Source of the DNA: JAPPHA01 sp965221575 | GTDB lineage: Bacteria > Pseudomonadota > Alphaproteobacteria > Rhodobacterales > Rhodobacteraceae | Length of the DNA stretch: 64,000 nt | NCBI GenBank assembly: GCA_965221575.1 | Contig: CBDCSM010000012.1 | Coordinates: 124,001 to 188,000 of the forward strand | Direction of reading: 5' to 3' | Shown here: one piece after another, positions 9,023 through 17,845 of the stretch | How positions within the stretch are numbered: the first letter of the stretch is position 1 | Layout of the letters: every line of letters begins with the position of its first letter | The notes under the pieces: generated by a model | The model's input: the letters and a program-made list of their open reading frames with translations, nothing else | Database searches by the model: none | What the model was told of the DNA's origin: nothing | Translations under genes and position numbers: made by a program

Positions 9023-9436
9023 TCAGGATCTGCCGACCGGCGGCGTGGGACGAAACGCGGTTTCGTCTTCGGGAAGGGGCCTGGACGAAATCGGAGGCAT
9101 TGGCCTGACCCCGGACTCCGTCCGGCCGAAGTCTGCTGGCGATCCGTTGTCTTCGGGGCCAACCATCGGCGGACCAAAGTCGTGCTGGATCGGGTCATCG
9201 TAGGATATCGGTCGCCGAAAAACCAGAAAGGAGGCATCCTCAACAACCTTGGTTCGGAACAATCCTGATCTGTATTCGATAGGGATTGTGTCGGTTCGCA
9301 CATACTCCCATCCTTCCTGCGCCGCATTGTTCAATTGTTCCGTCAGGCCGATGGCAAGCCTGGTATTGGGACAACGAACACCCCTGATGCGTCCAGGTTG
9401 GCGCGGGGCCGGTTCCATCTTGTATTCGTGCTGCAT
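9023..9436 (-). CDS. DUF4177-type hypothetical protein
   Basis: A 137-residue soluble protein of unknown function. The first 75 residues match the pattern of DUF4177 proteins common in Rhodobacterales: MQHEYKMEPAPRQ start, then LAIGLTEQLNNAAQEGWEYVRTDTIP and a final SFLVFRRP strand. The C-terminal half is proline-rich and low in complexity, typical of this group. It lies 72 bp downstream of gatB on the same strand. Confidence 0.75.
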   Translation of the reverse strand: MQHEYKMEPAPRQPGRIRGVRCPNTRLAIGLTEQLNNAAQEGWEYVRTDTIPIEYRSGLFRTKVVEDASFLVFRRPISYDDPIQHDFGPPMVGPEDNGSPADFGRTESGVRPMPPISSRPLPEDETAFRPTPPVGRS

Positions 9437-9508
9437 CGTTTCTTTGACCTGGTGGTTGCGGGCGGAAATCCGTTTCCTGCGCGGTCGGGCAATTTCCTGA
9501 TTTTCGGT

Positions 9509-11041
9509 TTACTTCAGCAGTTTCGACCGCAACAACTCGTTTACTAGTTTTGGATTGGCTTTTCCACCGGTTGCTTTCATGACCTGGCCGACGAACCACC
9601 CGAGGACCTTCGGATTGGCCTCGAGTCTTTCAACCTGATCGGGAGAAGAGGCAACGACCTCGTCAACCACCGACTCGATCGCCGACAGGTCCGTGACCTG
9701 TTTCATCCCGCGGCGCTCGACGATCTCGGAGGGATCGCCACCTTCGGTCCAGACAATCTCGAACAGTTCCTTGGCGATCTTGCCGGAGATTTCCTCTGCT
9801 GAGATCAGGTCGAGAATGCCCCCCAGTTGACCGGCGGACACCGGGCAGTCCTCGATGGACCAGCCTTCCTTGTTCAGCCGCCCGAACAGTTCATTGACGA
9901 CCCAGTTGGCCGCGAGTTTCCCGTCCCTGCCGCCGGCGACCGCTTCGAAGTAGTCGGCATCGGCGACCTCCGCGGTAAGTACGCCCGCATCGTACTCGGT
10001 CAGGCCGTAATCGTGGACGAAACGGGAACGTTTCTCGTCGGGCAGTTCCGGCAGGGCTTCGGCGATGGAGTCGATGCGGGATTGGTCAAGCCGCAGCGGC
10101 AGGAGATCGGGGCATGGAAAATACCGGTAGTCCTGGGCTTCTTCCTTGGACCGCATGGACCGGGTTTCGGTGCGATCGGGGTCAAAAAGCCTGGTCTCCT
10201 GGCGAACCGTGCCTCCGTCCTCGAGAATTCCCGCCTGCCTCTTGGCCTCGCTTTCGATCGCCTGCTGTATGAACCTCATGGAGTTCATGTTCTTGATTTC
10301 GCAGCGCGTACCGAGGCGGGCGGCATCGCCGGTTTCGCGATACGCCTCGTGGTCTCCGGGTCGGCAGACCGACACGTTGACATCAGCGCGCAGGCTGCCT
10401 TCCTGCATGTTGCCGTCGCAAGTCCCGAGGTAACGCATGATCTGCCGCAGTTTGCCAAGGTAGGCCGCGGCTTCATCAGGCCCCCTGATGTCCGGACGGC
10501 TGACAATTTCCATCAGCGCGACGCCGGTGCGGTTGAAATCGACGAACGAGTATTCAGGGTCCATGTCGTGGACGGATTTCCCGGCATCCTGCTCCAGATG
10601 GATACGTTCGATGCGTACACGCCTCACCGATCCCGCGCCGACGTTGACGAGCACCTCTCCTTCCCCGACGATCGGATGGTACAGCTGCGAAATCTGGTAT
10701 CCTTGCGGCAGGTCGGGGTAGAAGTAATTTTTTCGGTCGAATTGGCTGAAAAGGTTGATCTTTGCCCGGAGCCCCAATCCCGTGCGTATCGCCTGGTCGA
10801 TGCAGAATTCGTTCACGACCGGCAGCATTCCGGGCATGGCGGCGTCAACGAAGGATACGTTGACATTGGGACTTGCCCCGAAGGATGTCGAAGCTCCGGA
10901 AAACAGTTTCGAGTTCGAACTGACCTGGGCATGGACTTCCATGCCGACCACGACCTCCCATTCGCTCCTGGCCGCTCTGAATTTCCAGGGCGCGGGCTCC
11001 TGCTGCCGACTCTCGGTCGCTGATTTTCTTGTCTGGTTCAC
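9509..11041 (-). CDS. gatB: Aspartyl/glutamyl-tRNA amidotransferase subunit B
   Basis: Kinase and tRNA-binding subunit of GatCAB, which converts Glu-tRNA(Gln) and/or Asp-tRNA(Asn) to the amide forms. Recognised by WEVVVGMEVHAQV near the N terminus, DRKNYFYPDLPQGYQISQ (cradle domain), MQEGSLRADVNVSV and the YqeY-like C-terminal tail ending LVNELLRSKLLK. The open frame begins at 11107, but the first 22 codons look non-coding; I prefer GTG at 11041, close to the usual start a few residues before the WEVV segment. The start is uncertain by up to 25 codons. Confidence 0.93.
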   Translation of the reverse strand: MNQTRKSATESRQQEPAPWKFRAARSEWEVVVGMEVHAQVSSNSKLFSGASTSFGASPNVNVSFVDAAMPGMLPVVNEFCIDQAIRTGLGLRAKINLFSQFDRKNYFYPDLPQGYQISQLYHPIVGEGEVLVNVGAGSVRRVRIERIHLEQDAGKSVHDMDPEYSFVDFNRTGVALMEIVSRPDIRGPDEAAAYLGKLRQIMRYLGTCDGNMQEGSLRADVNVSVCRPGDHEAYRETGDAARLGTRCEIKNMNSMRFIQQAIESEAKRQAGILEDGGTVRQETRLFDPDRTETRSMRSKEEAQDYRYFPCPDLLPLRLDQSRIDSIAEALPELPDEKRSRFVHDYGLTEYDAGVLTAEVADADYFEAVAGGRDGKLAANWVVNELFGRLNKEGWSIEDCPVSAGQLGGILDLISAEEISGKIAKELFEIVWTEGGDPSEIVERRGMKQVTDLSAIESVVDEVVASSPDQVERLEANPKVLGWFVGQVMKATGGKANPKLVNELLRSKLLK

Positions 11042-11445
11042 TTGCCTGGGACGCCCCGTACGCCTTTTTGGGGTTTCGTTAATAGTCCCGGTGAATCTGC
11101 CTCGCAAGTACTGATACAGGATGTGCCCGGCCGCACGGCGCCCCGTCGAAATCGGAGCATCGGCAAAGGGTGATGTTGGGGGTTGAGGCCAGCTCCTGGA
11201 CTTCGCTACTGTCCATCACGGCCTGGTTGCCCATGTCTCCGTCGCCGTTCCGCGATCCGCCTCGACGATGCCCCGTCACTTGGCGGAAGACCGCGTGGTC
11301 CTGCCTGGAAAAAACCGCATGCGGCGAATCCGGGCGTGAATTCGCGCACGGCAAGGTTGCCGTTCCCGGAAATCTGGACTACCCACCAAAAGTTGGCCAA
11401 CCAGCTCTACCGGTCTCGAAGCAGAACAATTCAAGGGGAGTCACC
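11042..11445. other. Intergenic region between divergent gatB and glcB
   Basis: About 400 bp with long open frames on both strands but no recognisable protein. The frame upstream of glcB (from 11170) is rich in Ser/Arg/Pro and unlike malate synthase. The region presumably holds promoters for both genes; I cannot place them with confidence. Confidence 0.4.
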
Positions 11446-13623
11446 GTGGAAAGGACAGGCAAGGCCGAATTGCAGGTCGGTAGGGAACTTGCGGACTTTG
11501 TCGACCACGAAGTGCTGCCGGGATCCGGAATCGAACCTGACCGGTTCTGGCAGGGATTCTCCGACCTGGTCCACGGGTTTGGCGAAGAGCAAAAGGCGCT
11601 CCTCCGGAAACGCGAAGAGCTGCAGGGCAAGATCGACCAATGGTACCTGGATCGCCGCGGAAATCCCGCGAACTCCGAAGAGACCAGGATGTTTCTCGAA
11701 GGGATCGGATACCTTCTTCCGGATGGTCCCGATTTTCAGATCGAAACCGAGAACATCGACGAAGAAATTTCGTCCATTGCGGGGCCCCAGCTCGTCGTCC
11801 CCGCGACAAACGCCCGTTATGCGTTGAACGCTGCCAACGCGCGTTGGGGGTCCCTTTACGACGCGCTCTACGGGACCGACGCCCTGGGCCGGGCCCAGGG
11901 AGACGGCTACGATCACGAACATGGCGCCAGGGTCATTCGCTGGGCACGCGCATTTCTTGACCGGACGGTTCCCCTGGACGGCGCCAGTCACGCCGATGTC
12001 GACTCCTATGGACATGCAGACGGTCGTCTCTCCGCCCGGGTTTCCGGCCGGAGTTTCGGGTTGAGGGATCCTGATCAGTATTGCGGCTACCAGGGCGATG
12101 GTTCCAATCCGGACGCCATCATCCTGAAAAACAACGGTTTGCATATCCTGGTTCGGATCGATGCGGACGATTCGGTTGGGCGTTCGGACAGGGCGGGTGT
12201 TGCGGACATATGGATGGAATCCGCGCTGACAACGATCATCGATTGCGAGGATTCGGTAGCCGCCGTGAACGCGGCCGAAAAGACCCTGGTCTATCGAAAT
12301 TGGCTCGGGCTGTTGAAGGGAGACCTCGAGGCTGAGTTTCTGAAAGCGGGCCGACAGCATCGCCGCAGACTGAAGGATGACATTTCCTATGTCTCTGCGG
12401 AAGGATCCCCGGCCGTTCTTCGAAGGAGGTCACTGCTGCTCGTCCGCAACGTCGGGCTCCTGATGACCAGCCCCGCGATCCTGGATCGAAACGGCGATGA
12501 GGTCCATGAATCCCTGATGGACGGGATGTGCACGGTCCTGATCGCCACGCGCGATTTGAACAAGGCGGGGAAAGGCTGGAATTCCAGGCACGGATCCGTC
12601 TACGTGGTCGTGCCCAAGCTCCATGGTCCGAAGGAAGTTGCCTATGTCGACCGCGTATTCTCCGAAATCGAAAACGTGCTCGATCTGCCGCGCAACACGG
12701 TGAAAATCGGCATCATGGACGAGGAACGGCGGACATCCGTCAATCTCAAGTCCTGCATTCGAGCCGCCAGGGCGCGGGTCGCGTTCATCAACACCGGTTT
12801 TCTTGACCGGACGGGCGATGAAATCCACACGGCCATGGAAGCCGGCGCATTCCTCAGGAAGAATGACATTCGTACCCAGCCATGGATTGCAGCCTACGAG
12901 GACCGGAATGTCGATGTCGGGCTGGCATGCGGGTTTTCCGGAAAGGCCCAGATCGGCAAGGGCATGTGGGCGATGTCGGACCTGATGCGCGACATGCTCG
13001 AGCAGAAGTCCGGCCATCCAGACTCCGGCGCAAATTGTGCCTGGGTTCCCAGCCCGACGGCTGCGACACTGCACGCGACGCACTACCACGAGATCGACGT
13101 TTTCGCGCGGCAGGCCGAGATCGCGGCGATGGGGAGCCGTGGAAAGCTGACTGACCTCCTGACCGTGCCGCTTGCCGGCGGCGTCAATTGGTCAAGTCGC
13201 GATATTCAGGCGGAGATCGACAACAACGCACAGGGGATTCTCGGTTATGTCGTTCGATGGGTGGATCAAGGCATCGGATGTTCAAAGGTCCCGGATATCA
13301 ATGACGTCGCCTTGATGGAGGACCGGGCCACATGCCGGATTTCCTCGCAGATGCTGGCCAACTGGATGCACCATGGTGTCGTCTCCGAAGACCAGGTCAT
13401 GGACGCGCTGAAACGCATGGCGGTAAAGGTCGATGCCCAGAACGCGGATGATCCGAACTACACGCCAATGGCGCCGGGCTTCGACGGATTCGCGTTCAGG
13501 GCAGCGTGCGATCTCGTGTTCGGAGGCGCGAAGGCGCCATCGGGATACACCGAGCCGGCGCTTCATGCGCGCCGGCTTCAGGTCCTGGAAGCAGTGGAAA
13601 GCGAGGGTGTTGCTCATGGGTGA
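11446..13623 (+). CDS. glcB: Malate synthase G
   Basis: Condenses glyoxylate with acetyl-CoA to malate. Starting at GTG 11446, preceded by an AAGGGGAG ribosome site, gives 725 residues, the expected size of the monomeric G isoform (about 723). Signatures include FLDRTVPLDGASH, the catalytic-loop region TTIIDCEDSVAAVNAAEK, GIMDEERRTSVNL, RVAFINTGFLDRTGDEIHT and the C-terminal AANWM-like SSQMLANWMHHG with the downstream Asp/Glu-rich region. The last eight bases overlap the start of a GlcG-like gene, so the two are probably translated together as a glyoxylate-use module. Aceticlastic isocitrate lyase is not in the window. Confidence 0.95.
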   Translation: MERTGKAELQVGRELADFVDHEVLPGSGIEPDRFWQGFSDLVHGFGEEQKALLRKREELQGKIDQWYLDRRGNPANSEETRMFLEGIGYLLPDGPDFQIETENIDEEISSIAGPQLVVPATNARYALNAANARWGSLYDALYGTDALGRAQGDGYDHEHGARVIRWARAFLDRTVPLDGASHADVDSYGHADGRLSARVSGRSFGLRDPDQYCGYQGDGSNPDAIILKNNGLHILVRIDADDSVGRSDRAGVADIWMESALTTIIDCEDSVAAVNAAEKTLVYRNWLGLLKGDLEAEFLKAGRQHRRRLKDDISYVSAEGSPAVLRRRSLLLVRNVGLLMTSPAILDRNGDEVHESLMDGMCTVLIATRDLNKAGKGWNSRHGSVYVVVPKLHGPKEVAYVDRVFSEIENVLDLPRNTVKIGIMDEERRTSVNLKSCIRAARARVAFINTGFLDRTGDEIHTAMEAGAFLRKNDIRTQPWIAAYEDRNVDVGLACGFSGKAQIGKGMWAMSDLMRDMLEQKSGHPDSGANCAWVPSPTAATLHATHYHEIDVFARQAEIAAMGSRGKLTDLLTVPLAGGVNWSSRDIQAEIDNNAQGILGYVVRWVDQGIGCSKVPDINDVALMEDRATCRISSQMLANWMHHGVVSEDQVMDALKRMAVKVDAQNADDPNYTPMAPGFDGFAFRAACDLVFGGAKAPSGYTEPALHARRLQVLEAVESEGVAHG

Positions 13624-14044
13624 AATTCCAATAATCGAGGCTCGGAAGATCGTTGCCGGCACGCTCGGGAGCGGCCGGGAAAGACGCCTGAAACCGCTCA
13701 CTGTCGCCGTTCTCGATACAGGTGGTCACGTGAAAGCGGTCGAACGGGAGGATGGTGCGTCGCCGGGGCGTTTTGCCATCGCGATGGGCAAGGCCTACGG
13801 GTGCCTGATGCTCGGCATGGGTGGACAGGCCTTGATGGCCAGGGCTGAACAGCAACAGTATTTCGTAGCGGCGATGAACGGACTGTTCGGTGGCCGGGTC
13901 GTGCCCGTCCCAGGAGGCGTACTGGTTCGCGACCGGAACGGAGGCATCGTTGGCGCGGTCGGCGTTTCCGGTGATCTTTCCGAGAACGATGCGGCTGCCG
14001 CGGTGGAGGGCATTGAATCGGCGGGATTTTCGGCCGAGCCGTGA
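13616..14044 (+). CDS. GlcG/HbpS family protein
   Basis: A 142-residue single-domain protein of the GlcG/HbpS (PduO-C-like) fold. Typical features are PLTVAVLDTGGHVKAVERED near the N terminus, GRFAIAMGKAYGCLMLG, and a glycine-rich end GGIVGAVGVSGDLSENDA. Family members bind haem or cob(III)alamin-like ligands, and GlcG is encoded in the E. coli glycolate locus, but its role there is unsettled. ATG at 13616 lies inside the end of malate synthase (8-bp overlap), implying coupled translation. Confidence 0.85.
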   Translation: MGEIPIIEARKIVAGTLGSGRERRLKPLTVAVLDTGGHVKAVEREDGASPGRFAIAMGKAYGCLMLGMGGQALMARAEQQQYFVAAMNGLFGGRVVPVPGGVLVRDRNGGIVGAVGVSGDLSENDAAAAVEGIESAGFSAEP

Positions 14045-14169
14045 CAACCTTTCCGTGTTCGTGCGGTATCGAGCCGGGTCGAACCGGACCTGGGTCTGGC
14101 ACCGATGAACGGATCGGCGAGTCCCGGCCGTCATGAGTTGGCAAGTTGCGGGAACGGCGCGTAGGGGAA

Positions 14170-14955
14170 ATGGAGGAAGCGATCTCGAACGGCAAGCCGG
14201 TTGTCGGCGTCAGCGGCAACGGATACCTGATTGACGGAGAATATCCGGTCCAGGCCAGCGGCGTTCACAACATCGAAGCGATTGCGGAGGTAGCCGGCGC
14301 CGTTGCGCTGATCCTGCCTTCATTGCCGCATGTCAACACGATCCCGGACATCCTCGGCGTGTGTGACGGGTTCGTGTTTACGGGCGCACGCCCGAATGTT
14401 CATCCGGAAGAATACGGAGAAATGCCGACGGACGCGCACGGGATGTTTGATCGGGCGCGCGACAAGCTTGCGCTCCCACTGATCAGGGCAGCCGTCGAGG
14501 CGGGGAAACCGGTACTCGGAATCTGCCGTGGATTCCAGGAGATGAACGTCGCGTTCGGTGGAACCCTGTATCCGGAAATCCGCGATTTGCCGGGACGGAT
14601 GAACCACAGGATGCCGCCCGACGGGACGCTGGGCGAAAAGTTTGCGCACAGGCACGAAGTCACGCTCGAAGAGGAGGGTGTCTTCGCCCGGATCTTCGGT
14701 TCGAGTACGGTCACGACAAACTCCTTGCACGGGCAGGGGATCAAGAAACCTGGAACTCGGATCGTCGTAGAAGGCCGAGCCCCTGACGGGACGGAAGAGG
14801 CGATCCGGGTTCGCGATGCGCCCGGTTTCGCGCTGGCGGTCCAGTGGCACCCGGAATGGCGTGCGTCGAAGGACCCCGTATCCCGCCTTCTTTACGAGGC
14901 GTTTGGGGCGGCACTGAGAAAAGCGAATGACATTTGCCCCGGGGATGACCTGTAA
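14170..14955 (+). CDS. Gamma-glutamyl-gamma-aminobutyrate hydrolase family (class I glutamine amidotransferase-like)
   Basis: Peptidase C26/PuuD-like enzyme that cleaves a gamma-glutamyl amide bond. The catalytic Cys lies in VLGICRGFQEMN (about residue 118), with the His/Glu pair in VQWHPEW near 225; the substrate-side segment NSLHGQGI is also present. Length (about 261) fits the family. The frame opens at TTG 14146, but I use ATG 14170 because GKPVVGVSGN begins soon after and a GGGG ribosome-like run precedes it. It may act on gamma-Glu-polyamines or similar compounds; a nitrilase-family gene follows at 99 bp on the same strand. Confidence 0.85.
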   Translation: MEEAISNGKPVVGVSGNGYLIDGEYPVQASGVHNIEAIAEVAGAVALILPSLPHVNTIPDILGVCDGFVFTGARPNVHPEEYGEMPTDAHGMFDRARDKLALPLIRAAVEAGKPVLGICRGFQEMNVAFGGTLYPEIRDLPGRMNHRMPPDGTLGEKFAHRHEVTLEEEGVFARIFGSSTVTTNSLHGQGIKKPGTRIVVEGRAPDGTEEAIRVRDAPGFALAVQWHPEWRASKDPVSRLLYEAFGAALRKANDICPGDDL

Positions 14956-15054
14956 CCGGCGGACTGGTGCGACCGTCAGTACGCCCGGTTGAAACGAGGT
15001 CATTCCGGACGGCGCCGGGGCACATCGGAAGGATCGGGCGGCAGGGACCGTACC

Positions 15055-15897
15055 ATGCGAACCAGCCTGAGAGTATCGGTAGCGCAACTGACGTCCTCGA
15101 ACAGGCACGACGCCAATATCGAATTGATGAAGGCCGCGGCTGCCGCGGCCAGGAAAGACGGTGCCGACCTGTTGGCCTTGCCGGAAGTCTCCGGCCTGAT
15201 GAACCAGGACGGTGCCGACGCGAGGCGGCACGTCACCTGGCCTGGAGACGATCCCTACATTGCCGCATGCCGTGTCCAGGCGGCAGAGCAGGGAATCTGG
15301 ATACATCTGGGGTCGACCCCCGTCAGGATGTCGGACCGGCGATATCTCAACCATTCCGTACTGCTGGACGATCACGGAAGGACAAGGGCGACTTACGACA
15401 AGATCCACCTGTTCGATATCTGTCTCGACGGCCAGGACCCGACGGGAGAGTCTCGGCGCTACGAGGCGGGTGGCGAGGCGGTTCTCGTCGACACGCCATG
15501 GGGCCCCTGGGGCCTTTCCGTCTGTTACGACCTGCGCTTCCCTTACCTCTACAGGGACTATTGCCTGAACGGCGCAACGGTCGTGTTCGTCCCGTCAGCC
15601 TTCACGGTGCCCACCGGGCACGCGCATTGGGAAGTGCTCCTGAGGGCCAGGGCCATCGAGAACGGTGTTTGGGTGATCGCGCCGGCGCAGGTCGGTCGCC
15701 ATGCCGACGGACGGAAAACCTATGGCCACTCTGTCGTCATCGACCCATGGGGCAAGGTCGAACTGGATCTCGGCGGTGATCGCCCTGCGCAGGCGACCGT
15801 CGACGTCGATCTCGAGAATGTGGCGTGGGCACGTTCGCAGATTCCCTCGCTCCTGAACGGGCGGACGTATTCGTTCAGGCGCGTCGCGCGTCCGTGA
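15055..15897 (+). CDS. Carbon-nitrogen hydrolase (nitrilase superfamily, Nit1-like)
   Basis: Amidohydrolase with the Glu-Lys-Cys triad: Glu in LLALPEVSG (about 45), Lys in TYDKIHLFD (about 112) and Cys in LSVCYDLRFPYLY (about 150). The substrate loop and RARAIENGVWVIAPAQVG are typical of Nit1/omega-amidase-like (deaminated glutathione amidase) proteins; the C-terminal ARSQIPSL fits too. 280 residues, normal length. ATG 15055 was chosen over the longer open frame because the protein begins with a typical RVSVAQLTSS strand. Exact substrate unknown. Confidence 0.88.
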   Translation: MRTSLRVSVAQLTSSNRHDANIELMKAAAAAARKDGADLLALPEVSGLMNQDGADARRHVTWPGDDPYIAACRVQAAEQGIWIHLGSTPVRMSDRRYLNHSVLLDDHGRTRATYDKIHLFDICLDGQDPTGESRRYEAGGEAVLVDTPWGPWGLSVCYDLRFPYLYRDYCLNGATVVFVPSAFTVPTGHAHWEVLLRARAIENGVWVIAPAQVGRHADGRKTYGHSVVIDPWGKVELDLGGDRPAQATVDVDLENVAWARSQIPSLLNGRTYSFRRVARP

Positions 15898-16027
15898 GTA
15901 ACCGTTCGGCGATGCCGTGGGACTGTCCGGCCCACACCAGGGATTCGTGGACACCACCCGGGGGTGCTGTTTCTTGTGTGCGGTCCATGACACCTTCGAG
16001 GAGGGACTCGTAACGAGCGGCGATCAT
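15875..16027 (-). CDS. Possible 50-residue ORF with a start overlapping an upstream frame
   Basis: Begins MIAARYESLLEGVMDR and ends RLLTDARRA, overlapping the convergent end of the nitrilase gene by 23 bp. Its ATG overlaps (ATGA) the stop of an upstream minus-strand frame (16024 to about 16216) reading RLPDFKKIRQLDAAIARFGG then YHLGFESKYIHTGREE. Both have GC-rich third positions like true genes, but the upstream frame has no start codon after its preceding TGA. They could be remnants of one decayed gene or chance. The rest of 15898-16395 shows nothing I recognise. Confidence 0.25.
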   Translation of the reverse strand: MIAARYESLLEGVMDRTQETAPPGGVHESLVWAGQSHGIAERLLTDARRA

Positions 16028-16395
16028 GACCACGCAGGATCTGTCGTTCTGCCCATGAGCTCGGAGCGGATGCGGGAACGGTACGGTTCCTCCCGGCCGG
16101 TGTGGATATACTTGGATTCAAATCCAAGGTGGTAGCCGCCGAAGCGTGCAATAGCGGCATCCAGCTGTCTGATCTTCTTGAAATCTGGTAAACGAACGTT
16201 TTCGGTTGACGTGAACGGTCACCCGGACAAACAGGCGGGATCCGGCCTCCCTGCATGAAGCCCGGCAACGGTCACGTGCGTGCTTTCCGAGTTCCCCACC
16301 GCCAGTCGGTACGGATTCCGGAGGCCCGAATATCCGGGGGCGCTGTCCGCGTCACGCCTCGATTGGCGCGGGAAATGAACCGGGATCAGCCGTAC

Positions 16396-17043
16396 TCACG
16401 CTGCCATTCGATGGTCGTCGATGTCGGCCGCAACCGGGGCAGGCCCGGCATCGGCGGCATCGTCACGGGGAGAGGGTTCGCTTGACAGCAAGCCGGTCTC
16501 ACGCAGTTCCTTGAGGCCGGGGAGGTCACGCGTGCTCGACAGGCCGAAATGGTCGAGGAAGTGCGCGGTGACCATGAACGTTACCGGCCGGCCGGGGGTC
16601 TCCCGGCGACGTCCCAGCTTGATCCAGCCAAGCTCCAGCAGGATGTCGATCGTGCCGCGCGAAACCGTCACGCCCCGGATTTCCTCGATTTCCGTTCTCG
16701 TTACCGGCTGATGATAGGCGATGATCGCGAGCGTTTCGACCGCGGCCCGCGACAGCCTGCGCTGAACGACCGTTTCCGGCTGCATGAGGTAGCCGAGATC
16801 CGCGGCTGTCCTGAAAGCCCAGGTATTGCCGATGCGCGACAGCCGCACACCGCGGCCCTCGTATCGCTTGCCGAGCCGGGCCAGGGCCGTCACCGGATCA
16901 CACCCGAGCGGCATGCGGTTTCCGATCTGGGATACGGTCATCGGTTCTGCCGTCGCGAAGAGGATTGCTTCGACCATTCGCTCCTGCTCGTCCATTGCCG
17001 GACTGCAATCGGCGGGATCGATGGTTTGATAGAGGTCGTCCAT
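16396..17043 (-). CDS. scpB: Segregation and condensation protein B
   Basis: Winged-helix kleisin partner of the SMC-ScpAB condensin for chromosome organisation. Recognised from MVEAILFATAEPMTVSQIGN, the central AVETLAIIAYHQPVTRTEIE and IRGVTVSRGTIDILLE plus GRPVTFMVTAHFLDHFGL. I place the start at ATG 17043 (MDDLYQTIDP), which has an AAGGAG site eight bases upstream and begins one base after the scpA stop; the GTG at 17061 overlaps scpA more. The last 35 residues are a low-complexity tail. Confidence 0.93.
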   Translation of the reverse strand: MDDLYQTIDPADCSPAMDEQERMVEAILFATAEPMTVSQIGNRMPLGCDPVTALARLGKRYEGRGVRLSRIGNTWAFRTAADLGYLMQPETVVQRRLSRAAVETLAIIAYHQPVTRTEIEEIRGVTVSRGTIDILLELGWIKLGRRRETPGRPVTFMVTAHFLDHFGLSSTRDLPGLKELRETGLLSSEPSPRDDAADAGPAPVAADIDDHRMAA

Positions 17044-17044
17044 T

Positions 17045-17845
17045 TCATGATCTCCTTGCACGAACCTGAATTTCGGCGAACGACTCCGACTGGCGGATCT
17101 CGATCTGGCCGCGTTTGGCGAGCTCCAGGGCCGCGGCGAACGTTGAAGCCGTCGCGGAACGGCAGTGTGCCTGGTCCGCCAGCCATGATCGGGGCATGAA
17201 CCGCAGGAGGTTGCCCCACTCGAACGCCTGCCTGAACAGCGGCCTCAACTGTTCCAGGGCCTGTTCGACGGTAAGAACATGGCTGCGCGAACAACTGAGC
17301 GGCGCGAAATCGTCACGGGTGCGAACGCGGGCGTAGGCTTGCAGCAGATCCAGGATCGAGGCGGTAAACGAGACACGCCGCCTGGTTTCAGCGACCTCCG
17401 GGCACCCGCGGGAGAAAAAGTCCTTTCCAAGCCGGTCGCTTGCCATGAGCCTGGTGCCGCATTTTCGCATGGCTTCCAGTCGTTCGAGCTGCAAGGCAAG
17501 CCTGGCGGCAAGCTCGTCAGCGTCGATTTCATCGTCAGCGGGTTTTTCCGGCAGAAGAAGCCTCGATTTGAGATACGCAAGCCAGGCCGCCATCACCAGG
17601 TAATTGGCTGCGAGCCGTATTCGGCTGCGATTCATGTGCTCGATGAACTGGAGGTACTGATTGGCAAGGTCGAGAACCGAGATCATTCTGAGATCGACCT
17701 TCTGCTTTCTGGCGAGCGCCAGAAGCAGGTCCAGCGGCCCTTCATATCCGTTCACATCGACGATGAAGGTCTCGGATGTAACCGGTCCTTCGTCGTAATC
17801 CTCGAACGCATGTTCTTCAGATATGTCCGGAGGGAATCTATCCAT
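17045..17845 (-). CDS. scpA: Segregation and condensation protein A (kleisin)
   Basis: Kleisin subunit bridging the SMC heads. Typical VNGYEGPLDLLLALARKQKV motif opens the conserved region (about residue 30), followed by DLANQYLQFIE, YLVMAAWLAYLKSRLLLPEK and the C-terminal winged helix with TFAAALELAKRGQIEIRQ. Start chosen at ATG 17845 (MDRFPPDISEEH), which overlaps the end of nagZ by eight bases; an upstream open extension inside nagZ is ignored. Part of the SPOR-nagZ-scpA-scpB series. Confidence 0.94.
   Translation of the reverse strand: MDRFPPDISEEHAFEDYDEGPVTSETFIVDVNGYEGPLDLLLALARKQKVDLRMISVLDLANQYLQFIEHMNRSRIRLAANYLVMAAWLAYLKSRLLLPEKPADDEIDADELAARLALQLERLEAMRKCGTRLMASDRLGKDFFSRGCPEVAETRRRVSFTASILDLLQAYARVRTRDDFAPLSCSRSHVLTVEQALEQLRPLFRQAFEWGNLLRFMPRSWLADQAHCRSATASTFAAALELAKRGQIEIRQSESFAEIQVRARRS

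Noticed and set aside
9827..11023. 398-residue plus-strand frame.
   Set aside because: Antisense shadow of gatB, whose motifs are unambiguous.
16100..16130. TTCAAAT loop within a palindrome resembling a tRNA T-arm.
   Set aside because: The stem does not fit tRNA pairing rules and no acceptor or anticodon arm is nearby.
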